Shown here: one piece after another, positions 52,262 through 60,446 of the stretch
How positions within the stretch are numbered: the stretch's first letter is position 1
Layout of the letters: each line of letters starts with the position of its first letter
Source: Spirillospora albida
Lineage (GTDB): Bacteria; Actinomycetota; Actinomycetes; Streptosporangiales; Streptosporangiaceae
Assembly: GCF_000718255.1 (NCBI RefSeq)
Contig: NZ_JOFJ01000017.1
Coordinates: 52,856-116,855 of the forward strand
Reading direction: 5' to 3'
DNA: 64,000 nt
Notes under the pieces: generated by a model
What the model saw: only the letters and a program-made list of their open reading frames with translations
Databases searched by the model: none
What the model was told of the DNA's origin: nothing
Program-made: the position numbers and the translations under genes

Positions 52262-53302
52262 ATGGTGACGGCGACGTCGGTGGAGCAGGCGGCGGACTGG
52301 ACCGAGCCCGGCGCCCATCCCGTGGCGCCGGGGGTGCACCGGATCCCCCTGGCGCTGCCGATTCCCACGCTGCACGCCGTCAACGTGTACGTGATCGAGG
52401 ACGACGCGGGGCCGGTCGTCGTCGACTCCGGATGGGCGATGCCCGACAGCCGGACCGCGCTGGAGGACGCGCTGCGCACGCTCGGGCACACCCCCGCGGA
52501 CGTGGCGCAGTTCGTGGTGACGCACGCCCACTGGGACCACTACTCACAGGCGCTGCACCTGCGGGAGGAGTTCGGGACGCGGGTGCGGATCGGCCGCGGC
52601 GAGCGGCCGTCCATCTCGGCCTACGACACCCGCAAGGGCCTGCACCCGCGCCAGGTCGACCTGCTGCGGCGCGCCGGCGCGGACGCCCTCGCCGAGGTGA
52701 TCGCGGGCACGCCGCCGACCCGCGAGGAGCGGAAGGTCCCGCACACGATGCCGGACGGCTGGCTCGACGACGGCGAGCGGATCGAGCTGAACGCCCGGGG
52801 CCTGGACGTGTTCGAGACGCCCGGCCACACGCGCGGCCACATCGTCCTGCGGGACGCGGCGGCCGGGCTGCTGTTCGCGGGCGACCACATCCTGCCGCAC
52901 ATCTCCCCGTCGATCGGCCTGGAGACGGAGCCGGAGCCGAAGCCGCTGCGCAGCTACCTGGACTCGCTGCGGCTCGTCCGGGACATGCCCGACACCCTGC
53001 TGCTGCCCGCGCACGGCCCGGTCACGCCGAGCACCCACGTCCGCGTCGACGAGCTGCTGGAGCACCACGCGGAGCGGCTCGACGCGGCCGCCGCGCAGGT
53101 CCGGGCGGGGCACGCCACCGGGTTCGAGGTCGCGGCCGCCATGCCGTGGACGCGCCGCAAGCGCAGGCTGGACGACCTCGACGCGTTCAGCCAGATGCTC
53201 GCCGTCCTGGAGATCGAGGCGCACCTCGACGTCCTCGCCGACCGGGGCGTCCTGGACGCGCACGAGGAGGGCGGCGTCCGCCGCTACGCCGTCCGGGCCT
53301 GA
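52262..53302 (+). CDS. MBL-fold metallo-hydrolase
   Basis: 346-aa metallo-beta-lactamase-fold protein. Metal motif THAHWDHYS (HxHxDH), a second His in FETPGHTRGHIVL, Asp in FAGDHILPHISPS and a late His in LLPAHGPVTP. The C-terminal ~80 residues (RKRRLDDLDAFSQMLAVLEI, HEEGGVRRYAV) form the winged helix-like extension of the LACTB2-type group. The ATG at 52262 and the GTG at 52265 are both possible; the GGGAGG site suits the latter. Substrate unknown; thioester or lactone hydrolysis is common in the family. Confidence 0.88.
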   Translation: MVTATSVEQAADWTEPGAHPVAPGVHRIPLALPIPTLHAVNVYVIEDDAGPVVVDSGWAMPDSRTALEDALRTLGHTPADVAQFVVTHAHWDHYSQALHLREEFGTRVRIGRGERPSISAYDTRKGLHPRQVDLLRRAGADALAEVIAGTPPTREERKVPHTMPDGWLDDGERIELNARGLDVFETPGHTRGHIVLRDAAAGLLFAGDHILPHISPSIGLETEPEPKPLRSYLDSLRLVRDMPDTLLLPAHGPVTPSTHVRVDELLEHHAERLDAAAAQVRAGHATGFEVAAAMPWTRRKRRLDDLDAFSQMLAVLEIEAHLDVLADRGVLDAHEEGGVRRYAVRA

Positions 53303-53306
53303 CCGG

Positions 53307-53939
53307 TCAGGCGGCGTCCGGCTCGCGGCCGAGGTGGGCCAGGAGGCGGGCGGCGGGCCCGGCGCCGTCCGGGACGGGGAGCGGCGGCGCGAACAGGCCG
53401 TCGCGGGTCCCGGCCGTGACCGCGAGGGGCGCGAGCCGCAGCAGGCGGCCGGCGAGCGCGGGCGGGATCGGGCGCGGACGGCCGGTGGCGCGGGCGATGT
53501 CCCAGCCGTGGACGGCGATCTCGAGCGCGCCGGTGGCGCCGACGACCGCGGCGTGCAGGGGATGCCCGGCGATCGCGATGTCGGGGTGGCCCGCGGCGGT
53601 CCACGCGCCGAGCAGCCGCGCCGTCGCGGCGCGGACCGTCCGGACGGGGCGGTCGGCAGGGCCCTCCTCGGACGCGAGCACGTCCCGGCGGCCGGGGCCG
53701 GCCTCTCCCCCACCCGGCGCTTCCAGGGTCAGAACGCCGCTGCCCAGGGCCTCGGCCAGGGCCGTCAGGGAGTCCGCCAGGTGGTGGAGCAGCATCCCGA
53801 GGTCCCAGTCGCGGCAGGGCGTCGGCGCCCCGAGCATGGACGGGGTGACGGTGGCAAGACGGCCCAGCATGTAGGCGGCGGAGCGCTCCAGCAGCCCGGA
53901 CGCGTGTTCGTGCAGAGCCGCCGCGGCGATCGTGTCCAT
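53307..53939 (-). CDS. TIGR03086-type (DinB/maleylpyruvate isomerase-like) metal-binding protein
   Basis: 210 aa. TPCRDWDLGMLLHHLADSLT and LEIAVHGWDIARATGRPRPI are the two hallmark segments of the actinobacterial TIGR03086 family, a four-helix DinB-like fold with His metal ligands, related to mycothiol-dependent enzymes. The stop codon overlaps a 16-bp palindrome (53297-53312) that also covers the MBL stop. Substrate unknown. Confidence 0.85.
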   Translation of the reverse strand: MDTIAAAALHEHASGLLERSAAYMLGRLATVTPSMLGAPTPCRDWDLGMLLHHLADSLTALAEALGSGVLTLEAPGGGEAGPGRRDVLASEEGPADRPVRTVRAATARLLGAWTAAGHPDIAIAGHPLHAAVVGATGALEIAVHGWDIARATGRPRPIPPALAGRLLRLAPLAVTAGTRDGLFAPPLPVPDGAGPAARLLAHLGREPDAA

Positions 53940-54083
53940 GGGGGCCTCGTCTCCTCGCGGGGATGTGCGGTCACGGGTACCGACCGCACGGGGCGGCGAA
54001 AGTCACCGCCGGACGCCCCGCAAGATCGCGGCGCGGGCGCCGGATAGGCTTGACGTCCGCCCCCGGAGACCAAGGAGCGGCGG

Positions 54084-54607
54084 ATGGCGCTCGCCCCCGG
54101 ATCCACGGTGATCACCTCGCCCGCCGAGCTGCGCGAGCTGCTCGGGACCCCGATGCGGCGGGCCGTCGACAAGGAGCGCCGCGCGCTGCACCCGCGCGAC
54201 CGCCAGTGGCTGGCGCTGTCGCCCCTCGTCCTCATCGCGACCAGCGACGCGGACGGCGACTGCGACGTCTCACCCAAGGGCGATTCTTCCTCATCCCGGG
54301 CCGCGGCGAGACGCTGCGGATCAACGGCCGCGCCCGCCTGCTGCGGGACGCCCCGTTCTTCGACGAGATGATCGTGAAGGGGCACCGGCCCGCGCTGGCG
54401 CTGGTGGTGGAGATCGACCAGATCTTCTTCCACTGCGCGAAGGCGCTGATGCGCTCGAAGCTGTGGCGGCCGGACACGTGGACGCCGGACGCGCTGCCCT
54501 CGCAGGCACGGATCGTCAAGGAGGTCCAGCGCACCGAGGAGACCCTCGAAGAGCTGGAGGCGTACTACGCGCAGGCGTCCTACGCGGAGAAGCTCTACAA
54601 CGGCTGA
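54084..54607 (+). pseudogene. Broken pyridoxamine-5'-phosphate-oxidase-family (PPOX) gene
   Basis: Frame 1 from ATG 54084 (AAGGAG upstream) encodes a normal PPOX N-terminus, ELRELLGTPMRRAVDKERRA ... SDADGDCDVSPKGD, up to about 54284. It then goes out of frame. The C-terminal half, FFLIPGRGETLRINGRARLL to EKLYNG, continues in another frame immediately afterwards. In intact relatives about 40 residues separate SPKGDP from FLIPGRGETLR, so roughly 110-120 bp, not a multiple of three, are missing. The product would be a ~95-aa truncated protein. A TAGGCT box at 54045-54050 shows that the promoter is retained. Confidence 0.8.
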
Positions 54608-54618
54608 CGCGCGGTTCC

Positions 54619-54651
54619 CTGGGACGGCCTCCGATGACGGGGCCGTCCCAG
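54619..54651. terminator. Bidirectional terminator
   Basis: Perfect 11-bp arms CTGGGACGGCC / GGCCGTCCCAG with an 11-nt loop between the convergent PPOX pseudogene and the DUF5302 gene. Confidence 0.6.
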
Positions 54652-54668
54652 AAGGACGTGCGCGCTCG

Positions 54669-54878
54669 TCAGCCGCTCTTGCGGCGGAACTGGCGCTGGT
54701 GGTCGGCGCGCTCGTGGGCGCCGCGCACCTTCGGGCCTCCCCTGCCCGCCCCCGCGCCGCTCTTCGCGTCCGTCGCGCCGCGCTTGCGTTCCAGGGCCTC
54801 CCGGAACCGGCGCTTCACCGCGTCCTCGGCGCCCTCCGCGCCCTCGGACGACCCGGCTTCCTCCGGCGACTCGGCCAT
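54669..54878 (-). CDS. Small DUF5302 protein
   Basis: 69-aa highly charged protein. KRRFREALERKRG near the middle and GAHERADHQRQFRRKSG at the end are the features of DUF5302, a small conserved actinobacterial family. The N-terminus is acidic (SPEEAGSSEGAEGAED). ATG 54876-54878 with GGAGGT upstream. Probably disordered or nucleic-acid-binding; no function known. Confidence 0.82.
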   Translation of the reverse strand: MAESPEEAGSSEGAEGAEDAVKRRFREALERKRGATDAKSGAGAGRGGPKVRGAHERADHQRQFRRKSG

Positions 54879-55013
54879 GCGGACCTCCAGTTCTCGTGTC
54901 GGACCTCCCCAGCGTCCCATACCCGGACGGGACCGGCGGACCACCCCGCGGGCGCCCGCACTCCGAACGTAAGGAAGATTTCACTTGATCCACTCGAAAC
55001 GGTCTTGATTCTC

Positions 55014-55019
55014 TAGGGT
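55014..55019 (+). promoter_or_regulatory. Candidate -10 box (TAGGGT) for leaderless P450 gene
   Basis: TAGGGT followed by 8 nt and the GTG at 55028; no ribosome site fits between. Confidence 0.45.
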
Positions 55020-55027
55020 GAGGCCTC

Positions 55028-56407
55028 GTGGACCCCCAGACCGAAGCCGCACCCGCGCACGCCCCGCTGGAGTCGCTCGACCTCCAGCCCCTGATGACCC
55101 GCGACTACGACTCCCGCCCGGCTCTGTTCTACGAGCGGCTCCGCGCCGAGCACGGCCCGATCGCGCCCGTGGAGATCCTCGGCGTCCCGGCCTGGCTGGT
55201 GCTCGGCTACCCGCAGATGCTCGACGTCCTGCGCGACACGCGCGGCGTGTGGAGCCGGCGGCCCGACGCCTGGCGCGCGCTGCGCGAGGGCCGGGTGCCG
55301 GCCGACTGGCCGCTGCTGCCCGCCTTCACCTTCGACGCGTCCTCGTTCAAGGACGGCGCGGAGCTCACCCGCCTGCGCACCGCGTGGTCGGAGGGCGTCC
55401 GGCCGTTCCAGGACCGCACCCGGCCCCAGGCGAAGGAGCTGGAGCACGCGGTCCAGGTCTACGCCGACGAGCTGATCACCGCGCTGGCGGAGGGCGGCCG
55501 CACCGGCACGGCCGACCTGTCCGTCCAGTACGCGCGGCCGCTGCCGCTGATGGTGCTGAACCGGCTGCTCGGCGTCCCGGCCGGCGGCCGGAGCGAAGAA
55601 CTGATCATGGACGTGTGGCGGACGATGGACGCCACGCCCGACGCGGCCGAGGCGCAGATCCGGCTGATCACCGAGATCGGCGAGGTGTGCGCCGCGAAGT
55701 CGGCCGCGCCCGGCCAGGACCTGCCGTCGTTCATGCTGGCCGCCGTTCCCGACCTCGCCCTGGACGAGCTGACCCGCGAGATCAGCATGCTCACCGGGTT
55801 CATCGCCGACCTGACCGGCGCGCTCATCGGCAACACGGTCATCGAGGTGATCTCCGGGACCGGCGGGGCGCGCGAGAGCCTGTCCGCCGGGATGATCCAG
55901 GAGGCCGTCAACCGGGCGATGATCTCCAGCCCGCCGATGGCGAACATGGCGTTCCGGTGGCCGCGGACGGACGTGCGGATCGGCCGGTACACGGTCGCCG
56001 CGGGAGACCCGGTCATGCTGTCGCCCGCCGCCGCCCACCTCGACCCGGCGTTCACCGGCGGCATGTCGCCCGACGCCCTCTACAGCTCCCGCGCGCACCT
56101 CGGCTGGGGCGCGGGCGCGCACGCCTGCGTCGGACGGGAGTTCGCCACCACCATCGCCACGATCGCCGTGGAGCGGCTCTTCGACCGGTTCTGCGCGCTG
56201 CGTCCCGCGCTGCCGCCGGACCAGCTGCCGTGGCGGTCGTCGCCGATCACACGGGGCCTGCGCTCCCTGCCCGTCCACTACGAGCTGGCCAAGGAGCCGG
56301 CCGCGCCCGCCGCCGAGGAGCCCGTGACGCCCATGCAGGCGGAGGAGGACCGCGAGGCGGCGTCGCTGGTGCGGCGCATCCTGCGGATCATGCGCCGCGC
56401 GTCCTGA
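55028..56407 (+). CDS. CYP157-like cytochrome P450 lacking the ExxR motif
   Basis: 459-aa P450. Heme-binding loop HLGWGAGAHACVG with Cys367; the N-terminal part (GVPAWLVLGYPQMLDVLRDT and ALREGRVPADWPLLPAF) resembles the CYP157 group that accompanies conservons in streptomycetes. At the K helix the expected ExxR is replaced by EAVNR (residues 292-296), so the Glu of the Glu-Arg pair is Ala at the aligned position. The I helix (GFIADLTGALIGNTVIEV) lacks a normal AGxxT. An extra C-terminal tail (~45 aa, AAPAAEEPVTPMQAEEDREA) is charged. No ferredoxin or conservon genes are adjacent; convergent with the decarboxylase, 3 bp away. Confidence 0.85.
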   Translation: MDPQTEAAPAHAPLESLDLQPLMTRDYDSRPALFYERLRAEHGPIAPVEILGVPAWLVLGYPQMLDVLRDTRGVWSRRPDAWRALREGRVPADWPLLPAFTFDASSFKDGAELTRLRTAWSEGVRPFQDRTRPQAKELEHAVQVYADELITALAEGGRTGTADLSVQYARPLPLMVLNRLLGVPAGGRSEELIMDVWRTMDATPDAAEAQIRLITEIGEVCAAKSAAPGQDLPSFMLAAVPDLALDELTREISMLTGFIADLTGALIGNTVIEVISGTGGARESLSAGMIQEAVNRAMISSPPMANMAFRWPRTDVRIGRYTVAAGDPVMLSPAAAHLDPAFTGGMSPDALYSSRAHLGWGAGAHACVGREFATTIATIAVERLFDRFCALRPALPPDQLPWRSSPITRGLRSLPVHYELAKEPAAPAAEEPVTPMQAEEDREAASLVRRILRIMRRAS

Positions 56408-56410
56408 CCC

Positions 56411-57838
56411 TCAGAGGGCCGCGCGGATGCGCGCCCACGCCTCCCGGACGTGCTCGTCCCGCGTGGCGGGCGCGCCGATCGCCATCCTCAGCCACACCCG
56501 GCCCCCCGCCCGGGTGTGGCTGAGGTACAGGTCGCCGGAGGCGTTGAGCCGCTCCATCAGCGCCAGCGTCGCCGCGTCGGCCTCCTCGCCGGTGCGGCCC
56601 TCCCAGCGCGGGCGGAAGCACACCAGCCCGAACGGGTGGTGGTCCCGGACCTCGAACGCGGCGTCGTCCGCGATCCACCCGGCGAGGTCCTTCGCGAGCC
56701 GCACCCCCGTCCGGACGTGCTCGCGCAGCCCCTCCGCCCCGTACCAGCGGATCACCGACCACAGCTTCAGCGCCCGGAACCGGCGGCCGAGCGGGATCTG
56801 CCAGTCGCGGTAGTCGACGACCTCCCCCGACGCCGACGCCTGGTTGCGCAGGTACTCGGGCAGGATCGACAGCGCGCCCGTCAGGGAGTCCCGGTCGGCG
56901 ACCCACAGCGCGTTGCAGTCGAAGTTGGTGAGCAGCCACTTGTGCGGATCGGTGGCATAGGAGTCGGCGTACTCGGCCACCCCGTCGTTGACCCACCGCA
57001 GCTCCGGGCAGACCGCCGCGACGCCCGCGTACGCGGCGTCCACGTGCAGCCAGGCCCCGTGCCGGCGGCAGACCGCGCCGATCGCGGGCACCGGGTCGAC
57101 CGCCGTCGTGGACGTCGTGCCGACGGTCGCGCACACCAGGACCGGGACGGCGCCCGCCGCGACGTCCTCGGCGATCAAGGCGTCGAGCCGCGCGGGGTCC
57201 ATGGTCAGGGCGGCGGGGTCGACGTCCACGACCCGGACGTTCGCGGCGCCGATCCCCGCGACCCTCGCCGCCTTCTCCAGCGACGAGTGCGTCTCCGAGC
57301 TGACGTAGACGGTGTGCCGGCCGCCGATCCCGTCGCGTCCGGCCGCGCCGCCCGTCGCCCGGTGCAGCGCGGCGACGATCGCGACGAGCGCGGCGCTGGA
57401 CGCCGAGTCCTGGATGACGCCCGCGCCGCGGAACCGCTCGGGCAGCCCGAGCAGGCCGGCGAGCCAGTCGAGCGTCCGCATCTCCAGCTCCGTGCACGCG
57501 GGGCTCGTCGCCCACAGCATGCCCTGGACGCCGAGCCCCGCCGAAAGGAGGTCGCCGAGGATCGCCGGGCCGCTCGCGTTCGCCGGGAAGTAGGCGAAGA
57601 ACCCGGGGTGCTGCCAGTGCGTGACCCCCGGCATGATCACCCGCTCCAGGTCGGCGAGGACGTCCTCGAACGCCTCGCCCCGCTCCGGCGCTGCCTCGGG
57701 CAGCCCGGCCAGGATCTCCCCCGGCCGCGTCGCCGACAGCACCGGATACGACGCGATCTTCTCCTGGTAGTCGGCGATCCAGTCGATGACCTGCTTGCCG
57801 TACCGGCGGAACTCCTCCGGCGTCATGTGCCCGGCCAA
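56411..57838 (-). CDS. Aromatic-L-amino-acid decarboxylase-type PLP enzyme (group II)
   Basis: 475-aa pyridoxal-dependent decarboxylase. Seen: THWQHPGFFAYFPANASGPA, SPACTELEMRTLDWLAGLLG, LHVDAAYAG (PLP Asp), and the Schiff-base Lys in TDPHKWLLTNFDCNALWV. This is the plant/animal AADC-like group acting on Trp, Phe, Tyr or DOPA; the substrate cannot be read off. A TTG at 57836-57838 is preferred as start because GGGAGGA lies 5 nt before it; the ATG 12 bases downstream has no site. Single gene. Confidence 0.9.
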   Translation of the reverse strand: MAGHMTPEEFRRYGKQVIDWIADYQEKIASYPVLSATRPGEILAGLPEAAPERGEAFEDVLADLERVIMPGVTHWQHPGFFAYFPANASGPAILGDLLSAGLGVQGMLWATSPACTELEMRTLDWLAGLLGLPERFRGAGVIQDSASSAALVAIVAALHRATGGAAGRDGIGGRHTVYVSSETHSSLEKAARVAGIGAANVRVVDVDPAALTMDPARLDALIAEDVAAGAVPVLVCATVGTTSTTAVDPVPAIGAVCRRHGAWLHVDAAYAGVAAVCPELRWVNDGVAEYADSYATDPHKWLLTNFDCNALWVADRDSLTGALSILPEYLRNQASASGEVVDYRDWQIPLGRRFRALKLWSVIRWYGAEGLREHVRTGVRLAKDLAGWIADDAAFEVRDHHPFGLVCFRPRWEGRTGEEADAATLALMERLNASGDLYLSHTRAGGRVWLRMAIGAPATRDEHVREAWARIRAAL

Positions 57839-57890
57839 CCGTTTCCTCCCTGCCCGCACCCTTTGGGGTCCGATCGGCATCCTACGCAGG

Positions 57891-58244
57891 TCAGGGGATG
57901 TCGAGGCCGTCCAGGCCGACGGTCCACACGCCGTCCATCACCTCGGTGAGCGTCACCGACAGCAGCAGGCCGCCCCGCCCCTCGCGGACCGTCCAGAGGG
58001 GGAAGTCGACCCGGTACGCGCGCTCGTCGGGCTCGGCCGCCTCGACCTCCATCGTCGCGAGGTCGTCGCGGAACGCCTCGTCCGGCGGGGTGATCGGCCG
58101 CCGCCCGGACGCCTCGATCACCGCGGCCATCCGCGCCGCCGTCAGCGTCCGCGCCTCCGTGAGCGTCTCCAGCTCCTCGAAGTCGCCCCGGACGAGCAGC
58201 CCCACCACGACCCGCAGGGCGCGTACGCCCTCCTCCGGCACCAT
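57891..58244 (-). CDS. Hypothetical protein (possibly DUF7668-like)
   Basis: 117 aa. MVPEEGVRALRVVVGLLVRG starts a small alpha+beta protein with FPLWTVREGRGGLLLSVTLT and a C-terminal GVWTVGLDGLDIP. No signal peptide or membrane segment. It may belong to a small actinobacterial family (DUF7668), but I am not certain. Divergent from the DUF2795 gene with 100 bp between; 52 bp upstream of the decarboxylase on the same strand. Confidence 0.6.
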   Translation of the reverse strand: MVPEEGVRALRVVVGLLVRGDFEELETLTEARTLTAARMAAVIEASGRRPITPPDEAFRDDLATMEVEAAEPDERAYRVDFPLWTVREGRGGLLLSVTLTEVMDGVWTVGLDGLDIP

Positions 58245-58344
58245 GCGGCACACCGTACCCGCGATCGGGTCCCCCGGTTTGGACATCCCCGCGCGGGAAC
58301 GATTCCTCGCGTACGCGCCCAGGGCGATCACGGGAGGACGAGCG

Positions 58345-58755
58345 ATGAGCGAGCAGAGCGGCAAGCACGGCCCCAAGCTGGAGGACGAGATCGTCTCCGA
58401 GACCGAGGGCATGGTCCGCGGGCACCACGCGACGCACGCCGAGGAGTTCAAGGAACCCGAGCCGTACGCGGACGGCGACCCGTCCTGGGACCCGGGCACG
58501 CCCGGCGCCGACCCGCGCGAGGGATCCCCGCCCGGGATGACCACCCAGGGCGTCGAGGACCGCAGCGCCCTCGCCCGGCTCCTCGCCGGCGTCCGCTACC
58601 CGGCCCGCCCGAACGCCCTCATCGACCACGCGTCCGACGCCGGCGCCCCCGACGCGGCGATGGTCGAGCTGGAGCGGCTGCCGGACCGCGAGTACGAGAA
58701 CATCGCCGACATCGCCGAGGAACTCGGCTACGGCCGCGAGGAGCGCCGCTACTGA
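58345..58755 (+). CDS. DUF2795 domain protein
   Basis: 136 aa. An acidic, Pro-rich N-terminal half (EEFKEPEPYADGDPSWDPGT) precedes a C-terminal DUF2795 domain (RSALARLLAGVRYPARPNAL then LERLPDREYENIADIAEELG). ATG with GGGAGG upstream. DUF2795 proteins are small, common in actinobacteria and of unknown function. A large hairpin follows directly after the stop. Confidence 0.82.
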   Translation: MSEQSGKHGPKLEDEIVSETEGMVRGHHATHAEEFKEPEPYADGDPSWDPGTPGADPREGSPPGMTTQGVEDRSALARLLAGVRYPARPNALIDHASDAGAPDAAMVELERLPDREYENIADIAEELGYGREERRY

Positions 58756-58764
58756 GCCGTGTCC

Positions 58765-58815
58765 ACGTCCCGCCCGGCCGGCCGGCCGGTTCGCCTCACC
58801 GGCCGGGCGGGACGT
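58765..58815. terminator. Large bidirectional terminator hairpin
   Basis: Perfect 17-bp arms, ACGTCCCGCCCGGCCGG and its complement, with a 17-nt loop, between the convergent DUF2795 and FAD-monooxygenase genes. No T tract; the stability is very high. Confidence 0.7.
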
Positions 58816-58846
58816 TCGCGCGCGGCGCTCCCGGCTCGACGCGCTC

Positions 58847-60388
58847 CTAGCGCGACGCGTCGCGGGGGAGGGCCTCGGCGGGGTGGGCGTGATGGCGTTC
58901 GGCGGGACGGCCGCACCAGTGGGCCAGGGCCTCCCTGATCGCGGCGGCGCGGCGGTCCGGGGCGGTCTCGTCGCACGCCCACGCGATGTACCCGTCGGGG
59001 CGGACGAGCGCCGTCGTCCGGGTCGCTCCCCCGGCCAGGGCGCAGCGCACGCGGCCGGGCCAGCACCTGGTCGCCAGGTACGTCACCGCCGGGTCGTTCG
59101 CCCCCACCACGAGGACGAACCGGCCGTCGCCCAGCAGCCCGTACAGGCGGCCCGGGTCGCCCGCCAGGGGCACATCGGGCGCGCGCCTGCCGGTCAGCCG
59201 GTGCGCGCCGCGCGGCGCCGGATAGGCGATGTCGATCCCGGAGACCGCCCCCGCGAGCCGCCGCGCCACCGCCGGGATCCGGGACGCCGACCACGCCACC
59301 GCGTCCCGGGCCGCGCGCAGCGGCAGCGGCTCCACCAGGGCGCCGCGCAGCAGCGCGCCGCTCCCCCGGACGACGAGCCGGCCGACCGGGTACCGCTCCT
59401 CGTGGTAGGAGTCCAGCAGCCAGGACGGCGCCCAGCCCTGGAGTTCCGCGGCGAGCTTCCAGCCGAGGTTCGCGGCGTCCTGCAGGCCCGTGTTCATGCC
59501 AAGGCCGCCGACCGGGGAGTGGACGTGGGCGGCGTCGCCGGCGAGGAGCACCCGCCCCACCCGGTAGCGGGGGACCTGCCGCTCGTCGCTGTGGAACCGG
59601 GACGTCCAGCGCGCCTCCCCCATCCCGAAGTCGCCGCCGAGGGTGCGGCGCAGGACGGCGCGGAGCTCGTCCAGGTCGACGGGCTCGGAGTCGGGGGCCT
59701 GGTGCCGCCGGTTCCAGCCGATCACCCGGTACCAGCCGTCCCCGAACGGGACGACGAACCCCAGCGCGTCCCGCGACGACCCCACGGTGACCGCCTCGGC
59801 GGGCGGGTCGTCCAGCCGGACGTCGGCCAGCATCACCGACCGGACCGCGGACCGGCCCGGGAACGGCAGGCCAAGGGCACGCCGCACGGTGCTGCGCACC
59901 CCGTCCGCGCCGACCACGTAGGAGGCGCGGCGCGTGGTGCGGTTCCCGTCCGGGTCGCGGACGTCCACGTCGACGCCCTCCACGTCCTGCCGCAGGCCGG
60001 TCACCTCGGCGCCGTGCACGATCCGGGCGCCGGCGGCGAGCGCCCGCTCGCGCAGCACCCGCTCCGTCTCGTACTGCGGCGTGATCAGGACGTACGGGAA
60101 CCGGCCCGGCAGCCGCGACAGCGACAGCCGCGCCGCCCCGAGCGCCCGCACCCGCCGGACCCGCGCGCCGGTCGCGACGAGGCCGGCGGCCACACCGCGC
60201 GCGTCGAGCAGTTCCAATGTCCGGGCGTGCACCGCGAACGCGCGGGTCAGCGTGCTCGTCTCCGCCTCCCGGCGCTCCAGCACCGTGCACGCGACGCCGG
60301 CCGCGGCGAGATCGCCCGCCAGCAGGAGCCCGGTCGGGCCGGCCCCCACGATCAGCACGTTCCCCACCGGGGTTCCCCTGGGCGACAT
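58847..60388 (-). CDS. Class A FAD-dependent aromatic monooxygenase
   Basis: 513-aa flavoprotein hydroxylase. GNVLIVGAGPTGLLLAGDLA (GxGxxG), VVGADGVRSTVRRAL (DG motif) and VLLAGDAAHVHSPVGGLGMN (GD motif) are present, with a thioredoxin-like C-terminal extension as in the PheA/RdmE/rifampicin monooxygenase group. The ATG at 60386-60388 has GGGGA upstream. Such enzymes hydroxylate phenols, polyketides or antibiotics; none can be chosen from sequence. Single gene. Confidence 0.9.
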   Translation of the reverse strand: MSPRGTPVGNVLIVGAGPTGLLLAGDLAAAGVACTVLERREAETSTLTRAFAVHARTLELLDARGVAAGLVATGARVRRVRALGAARLSLSRLPGRFPYVLITPQYETERVLRERALAAGARIVHGAEVTGLRQDVEGVDVDVRDPDGNRTTRRASYVVGADGVRSTVRRALGLPFPGRSAVRSVMLADVRLDDPPAEAVTVGSSRDALGFVVPFGDGWYRVIGWNRRHQAPDSEPVDLDELRAVLRRTLGGDFGMGEARWTSRFHSDERQVPRYRVGRVLLAGDAAHVHSPVGGLGMNTGLQDAANLGWKLAAELQGWAPSWLLDSYHEERYPVGRLVVRGSGALLRGALVEPLPLRAARDAVAWSASRIPAVARRLAGAVSGIDIAYPAPRGAHRLTGRRAPDVPLAGDPGRLYGLLGDGRFVLVVGANDPAVTYLATRCWPGRVRCALAGGATRTTALVRPDGYIAWACDETAPDRRAAAIREALAHWCGRPAERHHAHPAEALPRDASR

Positions 60389-60446
60389 CCCGTTCCCCTC
60401 TCGCTTCGCGACCGCGCGAGAGGTCCCTACCCGGACGACCGGCGCG

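Noticed and set aside
55028..56407. Conservon (cvn) cluster around the P450
   Set aside because: None of the other conservon genes (sensor-kinase-like, roadblock, DUF742, small GTPase) is adjacent.
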